This document shows positions 8,390 through 15,867 of a stretch of DNA of 64,000 nt, one piece after another. This DNA comes from Streptomyces sp. SN-593 (lineage in GTDB: Bacteria > Actinomycetota > Actinomycetes > Streptomycetales > Streptomycetaceae): NCBI RefSeq assembly GCF_016756395.1, contig NZ_AP018365.1, positions 5,335,001-5,399,000 on the forward strand. Direction: 5' to 3'. The notes below the pieces were generated by a model. That model was not told the DNA's origin. It did no database searches and saw nothing but the letters and a program-made list of their open reading frames with translations. How positions within the stretch are numbered: position 1 is the first letter of the stretch; the number at the start of each line of letters is the position of its first letter. Made by a program: the position numbers and the translations under genes.

Positions 8390-9403
8390 ATGGCCAACCT
8401 GCGACCTCGTGCCCTGTCCGGCATCCAGCCCACCGCCAGCTCCTTCCACCTCGGCAACTACCTGGGTGCGATCCGGCAGTACGTCGCGATGCAGGAGACC
8501 CACGACGCCTTCTACATGGTGGTGGACCTGCACGCGATCACCGTGCCGCAGGACCCGGCGACGCTGCGCGCCAACACCCGGCTGGCGGCCGCGCAACTGC
8601 TGGCCGCGGGCCTGGACCCGGAGCGGTGCACGCTGTTCGTGCAGAGCCACGTGCCCGAGCACGCGCAGCTCGGCTGGCTGATGAACTGCATCACCGGCTT
8701 CGGCGAGGCGTCGCGGATGACGCAGTTCAAGGACAAGTCCGCCCGGCACGGCGCCGACAGCGCCACCGTCGGCCTGTTCACGTACCCGATCCTCCAGGTC
8801 GCCGACATCCTGCTCTACCAGGCCGACGCGGTGCCGGTCGGCGAGGACCAGCGCCAGCACATCGAGCTGACCCGCGACCTCGCCGAGCGGTTCAACGGGC
8901 GGTTCGGCGCGACCTTCAACCTGCCCGCGGCGCACATCGTGCGCGAGGTCGCGAAGATCTACGACCTCCAGGACCCGACCGCGAAGATGAGCAAGTCCGC
9001 GGCCACGGCCAAGGGTCTGGTCAACCTGCTCGACGAGCCGAAGGCGTCCGCGAAGAAGTTCCGCAGCGCGGTCACCGACACCGACACGGTCATCCGGTAC
9101 GACGAAAAGGAGAAGCCGGGCATCAGCAACCTGCTCAGGATTCACTCCGCCCTCACCGGCACCGGAATCGCCGAACTGGAGGAGCAGTACGCGGGCAAGG
9201 GCTACGGTGCGCTCAAGACCGACCTCGCGGAGATCTTCGTGGCGTGGGTCACACCGTTCCGTGAGCGCACGCAGGAGTATCTGGGGGACCCCGAGACGTT
9301 GGACTCCGTTCTGGCCGAGGGAGCAGAGAAGGCACGGGCCGTCGCCGCCGAGACGCTGGCGCTGGCGTACGACCGGATCGGCTTCCTCCCGGCGAAGCAC
9401 TGA
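8390..9403 (+). CDS. trpS: Tryptophanyl-tRNA synthetase
   Basis: The protein has 337 residues, the usual bacterial TrpRS length; it charges tRNA-Trp. The class-I Rossmann fold begins with GIQPTASSFHLGNYLGA, which holds the HIGH-equivalent (FHLG). The Trp-binding region includes VGEDQRQH, and the KMSKS loop is intact (AKMSKSAAT). The ATG at 8390 is preceded too closely by GGGGGT for a normal ribosome site, whereas a GAGAAT -10-like hexamer ends 6 bases before it, so translation may be leaderless. The downstream 2H phosphoesterase gene is a separate unit about 190 bp away. The family is certain. Confidence 0.97.
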   Translation: MANLRPRALSGIQPTASSFHLGNYLGAIRQYVAMQETHDAFYMVVDLHAITVPQDPATLRANTRLAAAQLLAAGLDPERCTLFVQSHVPEHAQLGWLMNCITGFGEASRMTQFKDKSARHGADSATVGLFTYPILQVADILLYQADAVPVGEDQRQHIELTRDLAERFNGRFGATFNLPAAHIVREVAKIYDLQDPTAKMSKSAATAKGLVNLLDEPKASAKKFRSAVTDTDTVIRYDEKEKPGISNLLRIHSALTGTGIAELEEQYAGKGYGALKTDLAEIFVAWVTPFRERTQEYLGDPETLDSVLAEGAEKARAVAAETLALAYDRIGFLPAKH

Positions 9404-9595
9404 CGCGGCGGCCGCCCGCACGGCGGCGCGGACCGGGCGGGTCGGGCTGTGACGTACGTCGCGGTCCGGTTCGTCCGCGTGCGCGCGACACTGAGCAGGA
9501 CGAGCAGGGCACAAGCACCACACAGCAGGAGAACGCGCGCGTACGGCCGGGCCGGAGCGTACGACGGCGAGGCGACCCGGGAAGGGGTGAACGCA

Positions 9596-10189
9596 GTGGG
9601 TACCACCACCATCGGCGTGTCCATCGCGGTCCCGGAGCCCTACGGCAGGCTGCTGCAGGACCGGCGGGCCTCCTTCGGCGACCCCGCGGCCTTCGCGATC
9701 CCCACGCACGTGACGCTGCTGCCGCCGACCGAGGTGGCCCGCGAGGAACTGCCCGGGTTCGGCCGGCACCTGTCCCGGGTCGCCGCGGACGGACGGCCGT
9801 TCACGATGCGGCTGGACGGCACCGCGACCTTCCGGCCGGTCTCGCCCGTGGTGTACGTGCGGATCGCCGAGGGCGGCGCGGCCTGCGGCGAGCTCCAGGA
9901 GCAGGTGCGGTCGGGTCCGGTCGCCCGTGAGCTCCAGTTCCCCTACCACCCGCACGTCACCGTGGCCCACGGCATCGCCGAGGACGCGATGGACCGGGCA
10001 CAGGCCGAGCTGGCGGGGTTCGCCGCCGAGTGGACCGCGTCCGGATTCGCCCTCTACGAGCAGGGCCGCGACGAGGTCTGGCGCCAGCTTCGGGTCTACC
10101 CCTTCGGTACCGAGGAGCTCCCCCCGCTCCCCCACCAGCACGCGGCCGCGGCCGGCCGGCCCACCCGGCTGCCGCGTCCCGTCGCCTGA
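9596..10189 (+). CDS. 2'-5' RNA ligase-like 2H phosphoesterase
   Basis: The protein has 197 residues. Two His-x-Thr signatures, THVTLLPP and HPHVTVAHG, sit about 85 residues apart, the hallmark of the LigT/2H phosphoesterase fold. Members act on 2',3'-cyclic or 2'-5' linked RNA ends; the true substrate here is unknown. The GTG at 9596 is preferred because GGAAGGGG lies about 8 bases upstream; a GTG at 9587 is in frame but overlaps that site. The last about 25 residues are Pro/Ala-rich and likely disordered. The trpS neighbour may reflect an RNA-metabolism context, which is inference only. Confidence 0.85.
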   Translation: MGTTTIGVSIAVPEPYGRLLQDRRASFGDPAAFAIPTHVTLLPPTEVAREELPGFGRHLSRVAADGRPFTMRLDGTATFRPVSPVVYVRIAEGGAACGELQEQVRSGPVARELQFPYHPHVTVAHGIAEDAMDRAQAELAGFAAEWTASGFALYEQGRDEVWRQLRVYPFGTEELPPLPHQHAAAAGRPTRLPRPVA

Positions 10190-10226
10190 GGGACCGCTCC
10201 CCGGTGGTGTTGCCGGGGCTCAGGGG

Positions 10227-10988
10227 TCACCGCGCGGCGGTGAGATGGCGGAAGAGGGGGCGGGGCAGGTGGCGCAGGGCGGCCATCACCGGGCGCAGCC
10301 GGCCCGGCACCCAGATCACCTCGGACCTGCGGCGCAGCCCGCCCTCGATCGCCTCCGCCACCGCCTCGGGAGTGGTCGCGAACGGCGCCGGGGGCAGGTG
10401 CGCGGTCATCCGGCCGCGCACGAACCCGGGGCGGACCGCCATGACGTGCACCCCGCAGGGGTGGAGCGCGTCGCCGAGCCCCTGCGTGAACGCGTCGAGC
10501 CCGGCCTTGCTGCTGCCGTAGATGAAGTTCTCCCGGCGGGCGCGCTCGCCGGCCACGGAGGACAGCACGACCAGCGAGCCGTGCCCCTGGCGCTGGAGGG
10601 CCGCGCCGCACACGAGCGACGAGGAGACCGCGCCGGTGTAGTTGGTCGAGGCGACCCGCACCGCCGACAGCGGCTCCTGCTCGTCGCGCGCCTGGTCGCC
10701 GAGCACCCCGAAGGCGAGCAGCACCATGTCGATGTCGCCCTCGGCGAAGACCTTGCCGAGGACCTCCTCGTGGGAGCCCGGGTCCAGCGCGTCGAACGCG
10801 GTGACGTGCACGTCGGCGCCGAGCCCCGACAGCTCGGCCGCGGCGGCGTCCAGGGCGGGGGAGGGCCGCCCGGCCAGGTGCACCCGCCGGGTCCTGCGGG
10901 CGATCAGCCGCCGCGCGGTGGCCAGCCCGATCTCGGAGGCGCCGCCGAGCACCAGCAGGGACTGGGGAGCCCCGAACGCGTCCTTCAT
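10227..10988 (-). CDS. dprE2: Decaprenylphosphoryl-2-keto-ribose reductase (DprE2-like SDR)
   Basis: The protein has 253 residues. It is a short-chain dehydrogenase with NAD(P) loop LGGASEIGLATA, a catalytic Ser in VVLSSVAGER and YxxxK as YGSSK. The FVRGRMT segment matches the DprE2 branch of the family. DprE2 reduces polyprenyl-phospho-2-keto-erythro-pentofuranose to polyprenyl-phospho-arabinose (DPA). It lies 16 bp downstream of dprE1 with an AGGGAG ribosome site, so the two form an operon and probably a complex. Co-occurrence with UbiA and PAP2 genes on the divergent strand strongly supports the assignment over a generic SDR. Confidence 0.88.
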   Translation of the reverse strand: MKDAFGAPQSLLVLGGASEIGLATARRLIARRTRRVHLAGRPSPALDAAAAELSGLGADVHVTAFDALDPGSHEEVLGKVFAEGDIDMVLLAFGVLGDQARDEQEPLSAVRVASTNYTGAVSSSLVCGAALQRQGHGSLVVLSSVAGERARRENFIYGSSKAGLDAFTQGLGDALHPCGVHVMAVRPGFVRGRMTAHLPPAPFATTPEAVAEAIEGGLRRRSEVIWVPGRLRPVMAALRHLPRPLFRHLTAAR

Positions 10989-11004
10989 GAGCGAACTCCC
11001 TACG

Positions 11005-12372
11005 TCACAGCGCGAGCCGCCGCGCCAGGTCCGAGGTGATGGCGCCGCGCGGGTCGTAGCGGGCGCGCAGGGAACGGAAGTCGTCCAGCCGCGGGTACAT
11101 CCGGGCGAGCATGTCGGGCCGCAGCCGGGAGTCCTTGGCGAGGTAGACCCGGCCGCCGGCGGCCGCGACCTCCTCGTCCAGCTCGTCCAGGAGCGCGCCG
11201 AGCCCGGGCAGCCCCGCGGGGATGTCCAGCGCGAGGGTCCACCCGGCCATCGGGAACGACAGCCAGCCCGGGTCGCCCGCGCCGAACCGCTTGAGCACCG
11301 CGAGGAACGACGGGCAGCCGCGCGTGCTCAGCCGGCGGACCACCGACCGCAGCGTCTCCTCCTGGCCCTGTCCGACCACGAACTGGTACTGCACGAAGCC
11401 GGAGCGGCCGTAGACGAGGTTCCAGTCCGGCAGGCCGTCCAGCGGGTGGAAGAAGGTGGCGAGCTTCTGGAGCCGGCCGCGCTGCGCGCGGGGCGCCTTG
11501 CGGTACCACAGTTCGTTGAAGAGCCCGACGGTGGTGCGGCCGAGCAGCCCGTCGGGGGCGGGGCGCGGGGCGGCCGGCAGCCGGCGCGGGCGGAAGGCGA
11601 GCGGTGCGCGCCGCGCCCGTTCCGGCAGCGCCTCCAGCGGCGCGTGGTCGCCTCGGGTCAGCACCGCCCGGCCGGTGCGGGCGCCGCGGGCCAGCAGGTC
11701 GATCCAGGCCACCGAGTAGCGGTAGCGGTGGTCGGTGGCGGTCAGCCGGGCCATCAGGTCGTCGAGGTCGGTGGCCCGCTCGGTGTCCACGGTCATCAAC
11801 GACGTCTCGACCGGCAGCAGTTGGATGGTGGCGGCCAGCACCACCCCGGTCAGTCCCATCCCGCCGGCGGTCGCCCAGAACAGCTCGGGGTCCGCCTCGG
11901 GGGTGACCAGGCGCGTCTCGCCGTCGCCGGTCAGCAGCTCCAGGGCCCGGACGTGGCGGCTGAAGGAGCCCGAGACGTGGTGGTTCTTGCCGTGGATGTC
12001 GGCGCCGATCGCGCCGCCGACGGTGACGTAGCGGGTCCCCGGGGTGACCGGCACGAACCAGCCGAGCGGCAGCAGCACCTCCATCAGCCGGTGCAGCGAC
12101 ACCCCGGCGTCGCAGGTGACCACGCCGCCCACGGCGTCGATCTCGTGGATGCGGTCCAGGCCCGTCATGTCGAGCACGGCGCCGCCGGCGTTCTGCGCGG
12201 CGTCGCCGTAGGCCCGGCCCAGGCCCCGGGCGATGGCGCCGCGGCCGTCGCAGGCCCGTACCGCCTCGACGGCCTCCTCGTACGTACCCGGGCGCAGCAG
12301 CCGGGCGGTGGTCGGGGCGGTGCGGCCCCAGCCGGTGACGGAGGTGGTGGCCGGCGCGGGCGGTACGGGCAT
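11005..12372 (-). CDS. dprE1: Decaprenylphosphoryl-beta-D-ribose 2'-oxidase (DprE1-like flavoenzyme)
   Basis: The protein has 455 residues, matching mycobacterial DprE1. The N-terminal VAO-type FAD domain includes ARGLGRAYGDAAQN and the flavin-binding GGAIGADIHGKNHH. The C-terminal substrate domain ends with GGRVYLAKDSR, whose Lys (413 here) corresponds to the active-site Lys of mycobacterial DprE1. The Cys targeted by benzothiazinones in Mycobacterium tuberculosis (WNICVDFP) aligns with Ala381 here (WTLALDIP), judged from memory of the mycobacterial sequence. The enzyme oxidises the 2'-OH of polyprenyl-phospho-ribose. ATG 12372 is chosen because longer in-frame extensions are Arg/Pro-rich and run across the divergent promoter. 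It is the first gene of the dprE1-dprE2 operon. Confidence 0.92.
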   Translation of the reverse strand: MPVPPAPATTSVTGWGRTAPTTARLLRPGTYEEAVEAVRACDGRGAIARGLGRAYGDAAQNAGGAVLDMTGLDRIHEIDAVGGVVTCDAGVSLHRLMEVLLPLGWFVPVTPGTRYVTVGGAIGADIHGKNHHVSGSFSRHVRALELLTGDGETRLVTPEADPELFWATAGGMGLTGVVLAATIQLLPVETSLMTVDTERATDLDDLMARLTATDHRYRYSVAWIDLLARGARTGRAVLTRGDHAPLEALPERARRAPLAFRPRRLPAAPRPAPDGLLGRTTVGLFNELWYRKAPRAQRGRLQKLATFFHPLDGLPDWNLVYGRSGFVQYQFVVGQGQEETLRSVVRRLSTRGCPSFLAVLKRFGAGDPGWLSFPMAGWTLALDIPAGLPGLGALLDELDEEVAAAGGRVYLAKDSRLRPDMLARMYPRLDDFRSLRARYDPRGAITSDLARRLAL

Positions 12373-12582
12373 GTCCGTGAACGTACCGCCGACGGGGGAG
12401 CGGGCCTGCCCTCTTGGGTGAGGTTCGGCGGGATATGCGGCTTTTCTCACCGTAACGGTCGATCGGTAGGGATAAGGGCGCGGGCGGCACGGTAGAGATC
12501 CACAGTCCGATGGCCGAATCGTATGACTCATGCGCCGGGCCGTCCGGCAGGACCCGTACGGCGCGGCGCCGCACGGCCGGCA

Positions 12583-12636
12583 GACCCGTACGACCCGTAC
12601 GACCGGAAGGACCCGTAGGACCCGTGCCACCCGTGC
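12583..12636. repeat. Six in-phase 9-bp repeats in the divergent dprE1/PAP2 gap
   Basis: Consecutive nonamers start at 12583, 12592, 12601, 12610, 12619 and 12628, with consensus GACCCGTAC or GACCCGTGC. A further copy lies at 12551. They fill much of the 334-bp divergent gap between dprE1 (start 12372) and the PAP2 gene. If translated from an ATG at 12530 they would give a Thr-Arg repeat, but the strong ribosome site at 12693-12698 argues that this stretch is a leader. Function unknown. Confidence 0.6.
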
Positions 12637-12706
12637 GGCGGGACCGAACGGCGCGCACGACCGGGGGGACGGCAAGCCCGACGGAGGAAGCGAGGAGGTG
12701 CGGCCG

Positions 12707-13216
12707 GTGTTCCGCCCGGATCATGACCTGCTGGCCCTGCTGCGCGGCTGCGGCCGCCGGCCCGGTGCCGCCGCCGCGGCGCGCGTGCTGTCGCTGGCCG
12801 GCGAGCACGGCGCGCTCTGGCTCACCGCAGGGCTGGCCGGCGCCGCCGCCGACCCGGCGCGCCGCGGCGCGTGGCTGCGTGCCACCACCCTGGTCGCCGC
12901 CTCGCACGCCGCGAGCATGGCCGTCAAGCGCGTGGTGCGCCGCCCGCGCCCGCAACTGCCGCCCGGCGCCGCGCCCCTGGTGCGCACCGCGGGCCGGCAC
13001 AGCTTCCCCAGCTCCCACGCCGCCTCCTCCGCCGCGGCCGCGCTCGCGTTCGGCACGCTCGTCCCGGCCGCCCCGCTGCGCCCGCTCGCGGCCGCGGTCT
13101 GCGTGTCCCGGCTGGTCGCGGGCGTCCACTACCCGACCGATGTCGCCTTCGGCGCGCTGCTCGGCGCGACCACCGCCCGCCTCGGGCGGGACTGGACCCA
13201 CAGGGGTGTGCGATGA
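12707..13216 (+). CDS. PAP2-family phosphatase, probable decaprenylphosphoryl-5-phosphoribose phosphatase
   Basis: The protein has 169 residues. All three acid-phosphatase/PAP2 motifs are present: KRVVRRPRPQ (KX6RP), SFPSSHA (the PSGH equivalent with its catalytic His) and SRLVAGVHYPTD (SRX5HX3D). Several hydrophobic segments indicate a membrane enzyme. In mycobacteria a PAP2 protein beside UbiA removes the 5-phosphate from polyprenyl-phospho-5-phosphoribose, and the same gene order occurs here. GTG 12707 is chosen for its AGGAGG site 8 bases upstream; GTG 12698 and ATG 12530 are alternatives. The stop overlaps the ubiA start (ATGA). Confidence 0.85.
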   Translation: MFRPDHDLLALLRGCGRRPGAAAAARVLSLAGEHGALWLTAGLAGAAADPARRGAWLRATTLVAASHAASMAVKRVVRRPRPQLPPGAAPLVRTAGRHSFPSSHAASSAAAALAFGTLVPAAPLRPLAAAVCVSRLVAGVHYPTDVAFGALLGATTARLGRDWTHRGVR

Positions 13217-14166
13217 GTGAACCCGCCGTCGTCATCGAGCAGCCGGCGCCGCCGGCGCTCCCCGCGCCCGGCACCGGCCGGACCGTCGCCGCCGGCCTGC
13301 TGCGGGCCGCCCGGCCCCGGCAGTGGGTGAAGAACGGGCTGGTGCTCGCCGCGCCGTTCGCCGCCGCCCGGCTGCTCGACCTCGGCGAGGCGATACGGCT
13401 GGCGACCGCGCTGGTGCTCTTCGTCGCCTGCTCGGCCGCGGTCTACCTGATCAACGACGCCCGCGACGCCGAGGCGGACCGGGCCCACCCGGTGAAGTGC
13501 CGCCGCCCGGTCGCCAGCGGCCAGGTCCCGGTCCCGGTCGCCTACGCCGCGGGCGGCCTGCTCGCCGTCCTCGCCCCGACCGCCGGCGCGCTGGCCTGCA
13601 ACGGCCACACCGCCGCTCTGCTCGCCGCGTACGTGGCCATGCAACTCGCCTACTGCCTGCGGCTGAAGCACATGCTGGTGGTCGACCTCGTGATCGTCAC
13701 CACCGGATTCCTGATGCGCGCCATGGCCGGCGGGCTCGCGCTGGACATCACCCTGTCCCGCTGGTTCCTGATCACCTCCGGATTCGGCGCGCTGTTCATG
13801 GTCGCCGCCAAGCGCTACTCCGAACTCGTCCTGGTCTCGCAGCGCGACGGCGACCTGACCGCGACCCGCGCGCTGCTGGGCGAGTACACCCTCGGCTACC
13901 TGCGGTTCGTGTGGCAGCTCGCGGCGGGCGCGGCGGTGCTCGCCTACTGCCTGTGGGCGCTGGAGAGCAGTGGCGGCGAGCACGGCCTGCTGCCCTGGCG
14001 GCAGTTGTCGATGGTGCCGTTCACCCTGTCGGTGCTGCGCTACGCGGTGTTCGCGGACGCCGGCGCGGCGGGCGAGCCCGAGGACGTGGTGCTGCGCGAC
14101 CGCCCGCTGATGGTGATCGCGGTGGCCTGGAGCGCGCTGTACGTGCTCGCGGTGGTCAATTCGTGA
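13213..14166 (+). CDS. ubiA: UbiA-family prenyltransferase, decaprenyl-phosphate phosphoribosyltransferase
   Basis: The protein has 317 residues and about nine membrane helices. The first Asp-rich motif is YLINDARDAEADRAHPVKCRRP, truncated here to its key residues NDxxDxxxD plus the KCRRP typical of the DPPR-synthase branch. A second conserved region follows at LRLKHMLVVDL. The enzyme transfers 5-phosphoribose from PRPP to a C50-type polyprenyl phosphate, the committed step to polyprenyl-phospho-arabinose. It overlaps the PAP2 gene by 4 nt and is followed closely by gtrA, so the operon carries the first two pathway steps while dprE1-dprE2 carry the last two. Confidence 0.92.
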   Translation: MSEPAVVIEQPAPPALPAPGTGRTVAAGLLRAARPRQWVKNGLVLAAPFAAARLLDLGEAIRLATALVLFVACSAAVYLINDARDAEADRAHPVKCRRPVASGQVPVPVAYAAGGLLAVLAPTAGALACNGHTAALLAAYVAMQLAYCLRLKHMLVVDLVIVTTGFLMRAMAGGLALDITLSRWFLITSGFGALFMVAAKRYSELVLVSQRDGDLTATRALLGEYTLGYLRFVWQLAAGAAVLAYCLWALESSGGEHGLLPWRQLSMVPFTLSVLRYAVFADAGAAGEPEDVVLRDRPLMVIAVAWSALYVLAVVNS

Positions 14167-14191
14167 GGCGGCGACCGACACGGAGCCGGGC

Positions 14192-14728
14192 GTGCGCCCG
14201 CTGACCCGGGCCGCGCGACGGGGGATGTGGCCGGAGCTGGTCGGCTTCGCGCTGGCCGGCGGCGCGGCCTACGCCGCCGACCTCGGGCTGTTCGTGTGGC
14301 TGCGCGGGCCGGGCGGGCTGGGGCCGCTGACCGCCAAGGCGCTGTCCTTCGCGGCCGGTTGCGTGGTCGCCTACCTCGGCAACGCGCTGGGCACCTACCG
14401 CGGCCGCCGCCCCGCCCGGGGCCGCCGGGCCCGGCGCTACGGCGCCTTCCTCGCGGTGAACCTCGCCGGCGCCGCGGTGCAGTTGGCGTGCCTCGGCTTC
14501 TCGCACTACGTCCTCGGACACACCTCGGCGCGTGCCGACGTGGTCTCCGGCGCCGGCGTGGGGATGGTGCTGGCCACCGCGCTGCGGTTCTGGGGCACCA
14601 GGACGCTGGTGTTCGCCCCCGCGGCTCACCCGGACGGCCGAGTCCGACCAGGTCCGGACGGGGGGCCCGCCGAGGTCGCGGGCGTGCGACCGGCCGGGGA
14701 GGGTAGCCGCCCGACATGGACTGGTTGA
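14192..14728 (+). CDS. GtrA-family membrane protein
   Basis: The protein has 178 residues, with four hydrophobic helices in about the first 135 and a polar Pro/Gly-rich tail. The opening helix WPELVGFALAGGAAYAADLGLFV and the later ALRFWGTRTLVF end are typical of GtrA proteins, which are implicated in moving or handling polyprenyl-linked sugars. A mycobacterial GtrA protein (Rv3789) lies in the arabinan locus, so this one may present polyprenyl-phospho-arabinose to its acceptor; that is inference from context. The start is GTG 14192, with ATG 14225 as an alternative. The 3' end overlaps the next gene by 13 bp. Confidence 0.82.
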   Translation: MRPLTRAARRGMWPELVGFALAGGAAYAADLGLFVWLRGPGGLGPLTAKALSFAAGCVVAYLGNALGTYRGRRPARGRRARRYGAFLAVNLAGAAVQLACLGFSHYVLGHTSARADVVSGAGVGMVLATALRFWGTRTLVFAPAAHPDGRVRPGPDGGPAEVAGVRPAGEGSRPTWTG

Positions 14729-15867
14729 CCCGGCTGCCGTGGATCGGCCCGCGCATCGCGCGGGCGATGCGCACGCACGCCTGGCGGGCGTTCGCACACC
14801 TCCAGACGGTGCACTGGACGCGGTTGGCCGCCGCGATGACCTTCACCAGCTTCTTGTCGCTCTTCCCGCTGCTCGCGGTGGTCGCCGCGGTCGGCGCCGC
14901 GACCTTGTCGCAAGGTCAGCTGGACACACTGGAGCACAAGATCACCCAGCAGATCCCCGGCATCGCCGACAAGCTCGACATCGACGGCCTGGTCGCCAAC
15001 GCCGGCACCATCGGCGTGACGGCCGCGGCCGCCCTGGTGTTCACCGGCATCGGCTGGGTCGGCTCGCTGCGCGACTGCCTGCGGGCGGTGTGGGACAAGG
15101 ACGACGAGGAGCGGAACCCGGTCAAGGCCAAGCTCTCCGACGGCGGGGTCCTGCTGGGCCTGGGCGCGGCCGTCCTGGTCTCGCTGGCCGCCTCCGGCTT
15201 CGCCACCGCCGCGGTCAACTGGACCGCGGACCAGGCCGGTCTGGACAACCACGGCCCGGGCCGCGTGCTGCTCACCCTGGTCGGGTACGTCCTCGCGGTC
15301 GTCGCGGACTTCCTGATCCTCGTCTACGTCCTGACGCTGCTGCCGGGCGTGGAGCCGCCCCGCCGTGCCGTCGCGACGGCGGCGCTGATCGGGGCGGTCG
15401 GCTTCGAGGTGCTCAAGGTCGCGTTGAGCGGCTACCTGCGCGGCGTCGCCGGCAAGAGCGTCTACGGCGCGTTCGGCACCCCCATCGCCCTGCTGCTGTG
15501 GCTGAACTTCATGGCGAAGCTGCTGCTGTACTGCGCCGCGTGGACGGCGACGCCGCAGGGCGAGGCGGCGCCGTCCGGCACGGTCAGTGCCTCCGGGGCG
15601 GACGGGGACGGCGGCGACGGGACGCGGGACGGTCGGCAGGAGGCTCCTGACCGGAAGGCCGCCGACCCGCGATCTCCTGACCAGACGTCTCCTGAGCGGC
15701 CGGCTCCTGACCGGCCGGCTCCCGATCGGACGTCTCCTGCTCCGAAGCCCCCGGCGGCGTCCCCCGGTCCGGCGTCGGCCGCGGGACCCGCGACTGCTCC
15801 GGGTTCCGGCTCGCACCGCTGGCGGCCACCGCGGACGGAAGCGGACGGCGGCGCCGCACGACGATGA
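14716..15867 (+). CDS. YihY/BrkB-family membrane protein with long disordered tail
   Basis: The protein has 383 residues. The first about 285 form the YihY/BrkB domain with six helices and the conserved AAAMTFTSFLSLFPLL and KSVYGAFGTPIALLLWLNF segments. These proteins were once called ribonuclease BN; their role is unknown. The last about 95 residues are Asp/Pro/Arg/Ser-rich with repeats such as PAPDR and SPDQTSPER. The DNA encoding this tail (15584-15867) also encodes, on the other strand, the tail of the carboxypeptidase gene. The start overlaps the gtrA 3' end, so it is the last gene of the PAP2-ubiA-gtrA operon. Confidence 0.85.
   Translation: MDWLTRLPWIGPRIARAMRTHAWRAFAHLQTVHWTRLAAAMTFTSFLSLFPLLAVVAAVGAATLSQGQLDTLEHKITQQIPGIADKLDIDGLVANAGTIGVTAAAALVFTGIGWVGSLRDCLRAVWDKDDEERNPVKAKLSDGGVLLGLGAAVLVSLAASGFATAAVNWTADQAGLDNHGPGRVLLTLVGYVLAVVADFLILVYVLTLLPGVEPPRRAVATAALIGAVGFEVLKVALSGYLRGVAGKSVYGAFGTPIALLLWLNFMAKLLLYCAAWTATPQGEAAPSGTVSASGADGDGGDGTRDGRQEAPDRKAADPRSPDQTSPERPAPDRPAPDRTSPAPKPPAASPGPASAAGPATAPGSGSHRWRPPRTEADGGAARR

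Noticed and set aside
12530..12706. ATG at 12530 as start of the PAP2 gene
   Set aside because: The extension is a Thr-Arg repeat from tandem nonamers, while an AGGAGG site sits at 12693-12698 just before GTG 12707.
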